Source of the DNA: Gracilariopsis chorda
Lineage: Eukaryota > Rhodophyta > Florideophyceae > Gracilariales > Gracilariaceae
Assembly (NCBI GenBank): GCA_003194525.1
Contig: NBIV01000004.1
Span: forward strand, 186,001-250,000
DNA length: 64,000 bases
Direction: 5' to 3'
Below, piece after piece: positions 53,961-64,000 of this stretch. Numbering within the stretch: the first letter of the stretch is position 1; each line of letters opens with the position of its first letter. The notes under the pieces are model-generated. The model saw only the letters and a program-made list of their open reading frames with translations, searched no databases and was not told the origin of the DNA. A program made the position numbers and the translations under genes.

Positions 53961-56056
53961 GTAGCATTCGAGATGCATTGGTGTCGGATTACTGAATGAT
54001 GAGTTAAGTCGAGGACGAAATTCATAGCATTCCGCTACAGTATACGACTGTCCAGCGAGGATTATGAAAGGACCTCTTTGTGGAGGGATGGGAACTGTAG
54101 AGCAATGCGTGCGCGCATACCATCTATGCCAGGTGGATCATAAATGATTAAATACCGACGTAGCATTGGTTCAACTCAGGTATGAGTGGACCCTCGGAAA
54201 TATTGGGTGAAATTCGATATGAGTTTTAATTGTTTTTTTTGGAACCTTCATGGGTAATTTCTGTAGTATGTGGAACAAATGGACGCGTGGCAAGCGTGCG
54301 GATATTAATCATGGTTGCCATGATTCACACGTGTCGTAATGCGCTGTGGTCGGCAGTGACGCCAAGTGACAAAAGAGTGTGGACCACAAGTGTGGCACAC
54401 TAGATAAGTCGTGTTCTTTGTCGATTGTGACCCAATAGTACTTAAGGGAGAACGGCCTAGCCGTTTCACCCTGAATTAAACACTAGCTGTTACTTGGCTC
54501 TGATTTTATCGCATGCGCGAAGTGATCAACGTCTGCTGGGTTTTCACCGCGTTCTGTCTCATTATACTCAATCGCACAGTATCACCAGCGACCGCGGATC
54601 TGTCTTACCCCGTGGGTTCGCCAAGTGTTCACTGTATTTACCGTTTTGTTTACTTTGTATTGTGGCAACGGATAGCCGTTCGACTCAGTACTGGGTTTTG
54701 CCGGGCTGTCTGAACAAGCAACACCCCCCACCGCTGAGTATCTTTCGGCTTTCCGCACGACCTGCCGGGTTGTACCTTCCCTTTGGCTTGTCCCGTTTTT
54801 CGCTTTTCCCTTTCTGGATTATTCGTGGACTGGAACACTGGTCAAACGGACCTGGGCACTACGTTGACCAGCGGGGAACCAGATTCTCGGTATCACGTCG
54901 GACGGTAAGGCCGGAAGCCACCTCGGTTTTACACCTGAACACCATGTGGTACGGAGGGCACTGTCACTGCGCCTATCCCACAAGAGAACAAGGCTGCGAA
55001 CAACTTAGGAAGATTTTCCTCCTACGGATATTGCTCTACAGGACCTACGAACAGTATTTTGGCACTGTAGTGGGCATTCACGAATTATTAGTTGTATTTT
55101 ATTCATTTTTGATGTAGATGATTGAAAGCCACACATTGAGACATTACAGTCAGACTACTGCATGGCATCGAAGTCTAGTAAAGGGTGATCTGCCGAGGTG
55201 ACGGAGGCGAGGGCTAACCAACAGCCCAACTTTTGACCCTTAGGTATAGACCGTCGCGAATCCTAAGTCTTTTACAACAGATAAGCAACTATAGTATACA
55301 TAATAATTGTTTCTGACCTATACCTCTTTGTTCTGAGGATATCCTCACGCGTTCTACAGCTTACTGTTCTTGCTTGACTCTCTCGTTTATTTGTTGTGTT
55401 CGCCACAGAATCCTCTGAGAGAAGTATCAATCTTTCTGCTCTGAGTCTCCGACCCTCCGCAACACCGTTTCAAACACGTTGTATCTGCATCGCTGCAAAC
55501 GCCTTGGCCCTGCTCTCCTAGCTCCATTTTTTGCAAGGCAACACTCATATTTGTGTTTCGTCTGTGGGTTACCACACCACTACCGAGCCACTACACGCAT
55601 TAGTGGAATTCCACATAAACTGGTCTCCTGACCTAGAAGAACAGCTGCTACTAAACTTGTTTTATCGGTTACTCGCGTTCAATATATCTTGTTTGTTGTA
55701 CACTGCGTGTTTTCTGGAGTCTGACTATACTCGTGAAATTGATATTCGCGAAGTTAGAATGGTCGCTACGGAATGGGTTGGGACAGAAGACTCACACATC
55801 TGAACCACGCTCTTCACTCGTGAGTTCAGAGATCCAGAATTTGGGAAGCTGTCTTCTTATTTTTTTTCAGAGTGCCTAAGCTACTGTGCTATCTTTATCG
55901 GTTTGTCTTGTGAAGTTTGTTTTCTGCAGGAAGAGGAAGTGTCGCTGTCGACCTTGTTGGTATGTGTTGATCCTGACTCTCTTTGCCCTACGTTTGTTCG
56001 TCTTGTATAGCGCTTTTTGCTGAACGATCTGGAACGCCAGTCGGTATTCGGTCGCT
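53961..56056. other. Noncoding interval, probable gypsy leader region
   Basis: A GTGTGGACCACA half-palindrome of the Tigger-end type lies near 54,378. CTTAAGGGAGAACGG and AATTAAAC blocks (54,440-54,490) could belong to an LTR promoter of the gypsy element that starts at 56,057, but no partner LTR was found. The long frame at 54494-55117 has no known motif. Confidence 0.35.
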
Positions 56057-59000
56057 TTGCAGACAAGAAGCAGGTCTAGGTCAGGGGAGTCTGATACCAC
56101 TGGTAGTCGTCTAGCCACGTGTAAAGGGGCAAGCAACCGCTTATATCAGGATAAATTGAAGTCAAGGTCGATAGGGGGGCTGGAACACCTTCTGAGGTTC
56201 CCATTTCCGCTGCCTGCGAGGGTTCGTCGTCAGCAGACGTCCTAATTGCTGAGATACAGCGGCTCCGTGCGGAATCTGCGTCGCCGAAGTTCCGTCTGGA
56301 GAAAACGCACAGTCAAGTGAATTTGTTAGAATTGTGACGTGACAAGTAGACGCAGGAGCAGATTACTCTGAACACCAAGAAAGACAATGCTCAGATGGCT
56401 AATATTGTTCGGACGATCTGAGAAGACTTCAACGGCCTGATGGAAGGGCAAAAAAACCTTCTCGAGACCCCACCGGCAATACCGGTCACTGTTGAGGAGG
56501 TCCTCTCACGCCTTACTCCTCGCTTGGAACGACTCGAAAACGTATTGAACACACCTATGGAAGCAGAATATCACGAAGCGTAAGCCATCGGTCGAGCCGA
56601 CGCCCTTTCGAGAAGAAAAGAATGTAAGAAGCAGTCTTCAAAGCGGTCGAAGAAGTGAAAGTCCAAAAGGCCTGATGATTCTGATGAGAATTCGAAGGAA
56701 GCCGATGATGCTGACTACTCTTCGAAGAGTTCTGAGTACGATTCGTCGGGGCACGAAAGTAGCTCTAGTGACGATGAAGAATCTCGCTGCAGGAGAAGAA
56801 ATAGGGGTGATAACTCAGTTTCCCGAATTCAGAAGGGGCCTTCCCATCCGGGAATGAAGCGCCTGGCGTGTTCAAATCTGCTTAATTGGAAAATTAACGG
56901 TTATCGGTACTATCTACTACACATTCGTAACACGAAGCCATCATGACACGAGACAGGGAAATGACAGATAACATTCGCCGATTGAATGTTGGTTTGGGTG
57001 ATATCACCTTTGATAGGACGGACACTATGCTCATCTTTGAGTTTTTTAGCCGTTTTATCATAGAGGCAAACACTATCAAGGATAGAAAAGCACAGGTTTT
57101 CGTGGATTAACCACATTTTCTGCGGAAGGTCGCACTGGAGCAGTATCGTGCTGTCAATGGTTTACTGAATGCAGATGAAGGTGGACTCACCTGTTGGCTC
57201 GAAGCTGTTCAGTAGTTTATGCGTAGTTACGCTACTTGGAATGCCATTCGTGGAGCTATCTTGTATATCAGAAAGGTTACCAAGAGGACAGAGACAGAGG
57301 CGGAGTACAGCTTAAGGCTGAATAGTGTTGCGACTTGTTGTGAAAATGTTCACAGTATATACGACAAGATGCCGCTTTACATCGATGGGTTGGGTAAGAC
57401 TATCAAGTAACTGGTTAACCGCAATTAGAAAGGGCATCCTCGAAATCGATTCCTGGAGCTTCTTCAATTTGCACAGGGGGAAAATGATGAACTCCGAAAC
57501 CGTAATGGAGAGAGCTCTATAATCCGACGTCTTAGGACGTACGCTACTGAAGATGTAGGTTTGCAGCCCACTGCGAAAATGGGCAAAGCCATATATCTAG
57601 AGTCGCCAGAAGATTTGCGCTTGTCGACGCAGAAGCCATAGGGGAGCCATGCGGAGCATGATGCTTTCCAGTATCTGGATGAACCACTTAGGTCAACACA
57701 GACCACGGAGTTGCCTTCAACAGAGTCTCTTCAGGATTCTGAACTGCTGGCTATGAAACAATGCAGGTATCCTTACCAAAGAAATGCGGTCGTTCTGCTC
57801 TCAGGAGGGATAAATGAGAGAAGGCCAGGTTGGGTGAACAATCGCTTGGTAGGTAACTACGAGGAGCGACACAGCAGGGAGGGCCTGATTTGTTATAGCT
57901 GTTATTCTAGGCACCATATGTCAGCAGAGTGCATGCTGTACTTTAGAAACCTTTGTAACGTCTTCCTGAATTAGGAAGCCCTTTCGGAAGTAGAACGTGC
58001 CCTGGTACGGGCTACCTTGTAATCGGAGGCCAAAAATTGGGTTGCAGCAGAAGCCGGATGCCAATCAGAAATCCAGAAGGTGAGACAAACACCCACTGAA
58101 GCGACGATGTGGAACGAGCCAATGGTGGTTCGTAATCGTGGTCAATCGAGAAAATAGAGGGAGTAGTTCTCAAGGGGTCTGTAAGGATCGATCCAATCTC
58201 ACCAGCCGTTGTTTCCACATTAACCCGCTCTTGGGAGTGTGAGCCGAAGTTTTTTCTTAGGACGGACAGATCTTTGAATGTCCGAAACCAAGTGCAGCTC
58301 GACCAGGCTTTAAAACACCCTTGGAGACAATACATGTCCCCACGAAGACGAACATACTACGTGATGGTCATGGCCTGCAGAAACTATAAGGACTATGCCG
58401 ACATCGGCTCGTCAAACTCTCCGCTGTCAAGCAGGCTCACGGGTCTCAATACTGGTGCTGGCTCAAACTTCATCAAATTGTTTGAACTGCAGTCTAAAGA
58501 GTGAGCGCAAATCCAGGAGGCACGCTAACCGGATATCTGGAACGCGAACAGGAGGCAGATCAAGTCTCTTGGAACAATAAGATTTATCGTTCAACTTGAA
58601 AATCATGTTATCATGTCGCCCGTTTATCGAGTAAACCTCGTTAGCTGCACCGTTTGTGCTTGTTTGCCATTATTTAGACAAGTTTATCGAAGCAATTCAT
58701 CCGAAGGATCTTGAAGTGTAGTTAGACGACGGGTCCACGGTACCTATTGTACGGTGACCTCTACCACATCCAGACACAACGGCACCACTATCTCTTTTGA
58801 AGGATTACGAAGCCCCAAAGGGCGGGACTTCGCCAAGCATTCGTGTGCCTCAAGTGACAGTGGTGCCTCCCCAACATCAGGCTTGGATAGCAGTCGCGAC
58901 TGCTAAGCATGGACTCATTGTCATCCAGCCGAAGTCAGCATTTTTTCATACCCATGAACTACTTGTCGCGGACAGCATTGCCCAAGTAGAGGCCAACAAG

Positions 59001-59990
59001 CCATTCAAAACTCTGGTAGGCAACACTGGAGTGTAGAAGTGCCGATTGCGCAAGAATCAGGTTTTTGGAACCGCTCTACCACAACTCTCGGTAGTCATTT
59101 CTCCTCATGTTATGACGGCATACGTCTTGGGAATTTCACCTGAGAGTGATTCAAAACCGACAACGGCAGGGGCAGGAAGGGAAAATGTGAAGGAGCAGAA
59201 GGTTTCGAAGAAGGAAACTGAAGAAGCCCTCGAGGGCATAAAGATGGAACACGTATTCGAGGATTATAACGAGAGACTACGCAGACTACTGCTAAAGTTT
59301 TCACACATGTAAAATGGCCACCTTGGGTACATTTCTGCTACAGAGCATCACATCGAATTGCTGCAGGGCATTAGACCCATCGCCCAACCACCATATCTGG
59401 CAGGGCCACGTGCCCGGCAAATTGAACAGGAAATTGTTGAGCTCATGCTGGAGAAGAGATTATCGAGCCAACTCCGTCAGCACGGGCCTCACCTATGGTG
59501 TCAGTTTTGAAAGCAGATGGATCGTTACGCTTCTCCAAGGACTACAGGAAAGTAACGCAGTTACAGTAAGGGATACTTACTCATTGCTGCGCATGGATAG
59601 ATGTATCGGTAGCCTTGGAGAATCCAATGCTTTTACTTCGTTTGACGCAAATTCGGGTTACTGGCAGGTACACCAAAGGACCGTGAAAAGACGGAATTTG
59701 TTTGCCACGCAGAACTATATTGCTTCAAACGAATGCCTCTCGGCTTGAACAATGCTCCGGCTCCGTTTCAGCGCACTATCGATATAGTACTCTCACAGTA
59801 TAAGTGGAGGACTAGTCTAGTCTACTTGGACGACACCATTGTCTGCAGTCGTAATACGGAAGGCCATTTCTCTGATGTTGATGCAATCTTTGAGCAGTTG
59901 GATATTACCAGGTTTTCATTGAAGATTACGAAATGCGATTGGATCATGAAGCAGGTGAAGTACCTTGGACATCTGATTGTAAGAGAATGA
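56057..59990 (+). pseudogene. Ty3/gypsy gag-pol remnant, plus strand, truncated
   Basis: Gag begins MQTRSRSRSGESDTTGS. A Ser/Asp-rich linker (56.6-56.9 kb) and a capsid-like part (57.0-57.5 kb) follow: FDRTDTMLIFEFFSRFIIEA. An intact zinc knuckle CYSCYSRHHMSAEC is at 57891-57932. The protease site is L-N-T-G-A (Asn at 58448-58450 where Asp is needed). Reverse transcriptase: SLRFSKDYRKVTQ, TVRDTYSLLRMDRCIGSLG, FDANSGYWQVH, MPLGLNNAPAPFQRTIDI and VYLDDTIV (Y-L-D-D at 59823-59834). It stops at KYLGHLIVRE near 59990. RNase H and integrase are absent, so this is a 3'-truncated copy with numerous stops. Confidence 0.8.
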
Positions 59991-60489
59991 CCACTGGACA
60001 GGTAAAGTGGTATAAAAACCATAGGTCTGGGCTCCTAGAGGTGTTCAGAACATTGCTGTCCAAAATGTTCCACGTTGCCAAGCTGGGTGCCGGTGGAGGA
60101 TATACCAGTAGACTTGCCCAGTTCCAAGGTGCTGTGATCTCAGGTTTAGTTATGTAGGAATTCTAATTAGTTTTTAGGGTACTTCCGGAGGTCAGAGCGC
60201 CTCTTCCACCATATAGGGCGCTTCGAGGGCAGGCGACATCCGAAGAGTAAAGACAGGCACCATCGCAGTCTTCTCGCTACCGTATGCAGCTAGTAGACAC
60301 CAAAGGTCTCCAAGCCATCGCTACCATTTTCCCGACTTTTAGGGACTTGAGATAGCGCCCACTCATTGTGCTTTGCTGCCAGTTGGTGCCGGCGTCACCA
60401 ATAGACCAAGTAGACTATCACCCCGGTGGCTGGCTCTCTTCCGCTACTAAACTTCAGTGAACTACTACTCCAGTTGGCCAAAGGACCTA
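59991..60489. other. Junction between two gypsy elements
   Basis: Probably holds 3' remnants of both elements, which are tail to tail here. No LTR pair could be recognised. Confidence 0.3.
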
Positions 60490-63400
60490 TTACTCTACTA
60501 CAACTGCTCTCCTGACTTCCAAGCATACAGGAACAGCCGTTTGTGACAGCTCTTCCATTTTCGACCTTTCTATCAGTACTGCTGCACAATTGGTTTCTGC
60601 CGGTATTGAAGACTTCGCCAATGCAAATGTGTAAGAACATTCTTGTACTATAGAATCTGGAAACGCTTTTGTAAGCGTCCCATCAGCATCCAAAAAATCT
60701 CTCGTCTGATGCCATTATGCATTATGCGTATTAGCATTTTGCATGACGGTCAACCATTGATATCGTCGACCGCGTCGTCGATGAGCAAGAATACGGTCTA
60801 CCTTGAACAGTGGGATAGAGGATGTAGAATTAGCAGGCGCAGGAGTAGGTCTACTAATCTGTCCAAGGTCTTGAGACTGTTCGTGTTGCAGCTTCGTATA
60901 CCATACTTTAATGACAGGATGAATTCGAATATGATGAGGCAATTTCAGACGAACAGCATTTCTCCCAACATGTTGCTGAATCCAGAACGGGCCATGACAT
61001 AGTTCCAGCTCTTTTGGAGTCTGTTTTGCATTACTTTACGAATGTTTGAACAGCTTATGCGAAATACAAACACGATCATCTATACTGTACGAAGGCGCCT
61101 TAAATTGAACCCTAGTTTCTGGGATTGGTTTCGCCTCAGGAGGCTTGTGAGCGTATTGAACGTCTTCCATTACCGCTTGTATGCGGTGACGAAAGTCCGA
61201 TAGTTAATCCAGCTGTGTCGTAGTTCCCAGAAGCATATCCAGAGGACCTCTCGGTTTCCATCCCAAGTCTACCTCGAAAGAAGAGAGACCAAGATCCTCT
61301 GGCACTGCTGAGTTATAAGCAAACTCGGCGCAAGAAAAAAAAAAGATCCCAATCGTCCTGTTCGTAGTTACAAAAGCACCGGATGTATTTACCTACCATC
61401 CGATTCACTACCTCTGAAGCACCGTCAGTTTGCAGTTGTTTAGTCGAAGACATACGAAAACTCACTCCACAAAGCCGCATAAGCTCCGCCCAATACCGAG
61501 AGATGAACTTGGGTCACGGACGGATATGATATCATCAAGAAGGCCATGATGCGAGATAACGTTGGTAAAAAAGGAATATACCATATTGGGAGACTGATCA
61601 TTATCCTTAAAAGCAATAAAGCGATCTTTTCGAGACAAACGGTCAACCCAAATGGAAATAGTATCAAACCCCCGGGAGGTTTTGGGTAGCTTCACAATGA
61701 AGTCCGTTGCCAACAAAGTCCACCTTCGTGTAGGAATAGGAAGCGCCGCCGGATCATTCAACAACCGGCTATGAAAATATTTCTGTTGTTGACACACGAG
61801 GCATCCATCACAATACTGACGAACATGCTCCGTCTTTTGCTTCCAATAAAATTCTCCAAGCCAAGCCGAGGTCTTTGAAAACCCAAAATGGCCAGCTGAC
61901 TGATGAAAATGAGCGAGCTCAAGGACAGCTTTTCTCGCCTGAGATGGCATGAAAAGTTTTCCTCATTAAAATAGTTTCGAATATCTTGTGGAGAAAGAAG
62001 GCAACAATTCCTCAATTCTTCGTCTCTGCTTCCGGTCTGTCGACCATTCGCCATGCAATACAGCCATAATGGGCCCAAACTTTCGGTATTGATCATAGCA
62101 ACAAACAACATGCCCAACATCTAGCAGAGACGGAGTGCTGCACTCCACTTGTTGTATGGAAAAATGATCCGGGATACGAGACGGGGAGTCCCTGAGGACA
62201 TGAATATTACCATGCATGACAATCATCCCTCAAATGTTGAACATGGTAGGCATATCCAACCAACGCGCTTCACGTCTATTAACCAACTTCTTCGTCAATA
62301 AATTCATCACAACCTGATTATCCGTCAACACATCAAAAGTAGACCCCTCAAGATAGCACCAGAAACGTTGGAGCGCAGAAATGAGGGCCGTAAGCCTTCG
62401 TTCGTTAGCCGTATAATTCTGCTTAGCTACCATGAGCATCTGAGAAGTAAAAACCACGGCTCTATCATGGTCTTCATGGTCCAGTTGCGTCAACCTGGCC
62501 CCAAATGCCACCTGAGAGGCATCAATATGAACACGGAACGGTTGAGACCAGTCAGGGGGACAAGATCCGGAGCCATCATTAATGGTGACTTCAAGTCCAT
62601 AAACGCAGCTAGCGCCCACGCATCGCACTGGCGAATACCATCGCACTTGTTCAACAAAACATACAGGGGCGCTGCAGGAGCCGAAAACCCACGGATAAAC
62701 CCGCGGAAAAACTGTACCAACCCAAGACATCTACCTAGTTCAGTCATATTGATAGCTCGAGGCCAGTTCTGAATGACCTCGACTTTATGCGGATGTACGA
62801 ATATGCCCTCGCGTCCGACAACAAGACGCAAGAACTCAGCTTCCCATTCATAAAGGAGCACTTCTTCGGAGAGGCCTAGATTTTATGCTCCTGCAAAAGG
62901 GTCAAAACCATGCAAATATGAGCAAGATGTTCTGCCTGAGTGTCACTATATATGAGAGTATCGTCGATATACACAACCAAGAAACAATCGTGGAAAACAC
63001 GATTCATCAACGACTGAAAGGTTGCCGGCGCATTACACAACTTCATGGGCATCACCAAGTACTCGAAATGTCCATATTTGGAGTTAAAACCGTCTTCTCG
63101 ATATTGGAGGGACGTAAGTGTATCTGATGGAAGCCCGTATTTAGGTCTAACTTGGAGAAGAAACGGGCCTTCCCCAAACGGTCAAACATTTCATCACAGC
63201 GCGGCAATGAAGCATTGTCCCGCTTGGTTATCCGATTTAAACCAAGATAGTCAACAACACCATGCAACCCCCAACCAGACTCCTTGACAAAAACAAAGTG
63301 GAACCATATGGAGATCTGCTCGGGCGTATCGTCCCGGAGCGTAGAAGCTTTTCGACAGATTCGTGGGCTGCCACCAATTCGGCTGGCGACAACTCATACA

Positions 63401-64000
63401 GTGGAAGATGCGGTGGTTGGCTGTCCGGTAGAATTTCAATGACATGATCCACGTCACCTTCAGGTAGTAGTCCATCGGGCACTTCTTCCTCACAAACATC
63501 CTCAAACTCCTGCAACAAAGCGCAAAGGTTCGGATCATTTTCGTGCAACAATTTTGCTTTCGGACCCTCAGGCGTAGACGACGGAAATGAAAACAACTGC
63601 AAAACCCGATAGACCTCAACGCCCTGTTTTTTACTACGTAGCACACGACGAAATTTTTTCACCCCAATGTTGGTGAACTACAGGGCCGAACGACGCGACA
63701 CGGTATTAACGTCGAGAAAGTCACCCCCAACTGCAAGGGGTCACGAGTTGTAATCAGCCTGTGGAGTTTCCTCAGTGTGCCATCGCATGCAAACAAAAAT
63801 ATCGTAGCGGCACCCCGCCACAATCCAGTTTCTCGTTCAGGAGTAGGACCCAAGTGATACATATCCATTTACGACCATCTCTGTAGCAAGGTCTTGAGCG
63901 CCTTGCTGGAAATGGCTCACATCAATCAAAACCGGCGAGAAATAAAGCAAATGCCCATGAGCAGTAGCAAATTCGCGCGATATAACACTTGACGTGCATT
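60490..64000 (-). pseudogene. Ty3/gypsy chromovirus pol, running off the right edge
   Basis: Read leftward. RT N-terminus: LLQEFEDVCEEEVPDGLLP, LYELSPAELVAA, SPYGSTLF. RT core: VDYLGLNRITKRDNASLP, FFSKLDLNTGFHQIHL, NAPATFQSLMNRVF and VVYIDDTLIYS (Y-I-D-D, 62960-62971). RT thumb: FVHPHKVEVIQNWPRAIN. RNase H: FRVHIDASQVAFGARL and LTDNQVVMNLL. Integrase: zinc-binding HFHQSAGHFGFSKT, CDGCLVCQQQK; core RWTLLATDFIVKLP and ISHHGLLDDIISVRD; C-terminal EFAYNSAVPEDLGLSSFEVD (61.3 kb). Chromodomain (60816 to about 60650): LFKVDRILAHRRRGRRYQWL, then FLDADGTLTKAF. Chromodomains direct insertion to marked chromatin. The first stretch (64000-63660) may include protease; gag lies outside the window. Fewer breaks than its neighbours, but several frameshifts remain. 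Confidence 0.85.

Noticed and set aside
54494-55117. 207-codon plus-strand open frame
   Set aside because: No ATG-supported domain, composition unlike a protein, and it lies in probable LTR or leader sequence of the gypsy element.

Overview
This window looks like nuclear DNA of a eukaryote, in a region packed with transposable elements. Almost every long reading frame belongs to a transposon or retrotransposon and most are broken by stops and frameshifts. I see no operons, no ribosomal RNA, no convincing tRNA and no CRISPR array. The families present are Ty1/copia, Ty3/gypsy with a chromodomain, PIF/Harbinger with Myb-like partner proteins, Tc1, Tigger/pogo, hAT, Helitron, and a gag-protease-integrase element with a Tudor-like tail. 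This mix, with one GC-rich intronless host gene, best fits a red alga. That is my inference; an oomycete is the main alternative.

Layout. 0.3-1.1 kb: retroelement gag remnant. 1.4-2.8 kb: Harbinger-like transposase tail facing a Myb/SANT-like gene. 3.4-5.0 kb: Tc1 element with long IR/DR-type ends. 5.3-6.7 kb: the one clear host gene, an F-box/LRR-like protein. 8.2-8.9 kb: coatomer alpha pseudogene. 9.1-11.2 kb: hAT transposase. 12.1-14.0 kb: Tigger-like element. 15.2-22.8 kb: a PIF/Harbinger element bounded by 15-bp perfect terminal inverted repeats and a 3-bp target duplication. It has an open transposase, an open Myb-like gene facing it, and host-like genes in between (a spondin-domain secreted protein and a GCN5 acetyltransferase). 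23.5-27.2 kb: copia element on the minus strand. 28.1-28.9 kb: GC-rich minisatellites. 29.6 kb: paired palindromes. 31.2-35.3 kb: second Harbinger-like set (Myb-like gene facing a transposase). 35.7-36.7 kb: second Tigger-like transposase, cut by an LTR element. 37.1-40.6 kb: LTR and gag-protease-integrase-Tudor element without reverse transcriptase. 42.8-47 kb: Helitron. 48.4-48.8 kb: 67-bp minisatellite. 50.7-54 kb: second copia element. 56-60 kb: gypsy element on the plus strand. 60.5-64 kb: chromodomain gypsy element on the minus strand, running off the window.

The strongest finding is the 7.6-kb Harbinger element at 15,188-22,821. It appears to be a complete two-gene DNA transposon carrying host-derived genes, and its transposase keeps all three catalytic acidic residues. 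Three separate places pair a Harbinger-type transposase with a convergent Myb/SANT-like gene, so this is a repeated architecture. Family names come from motif recognition by eye; no database search was run.
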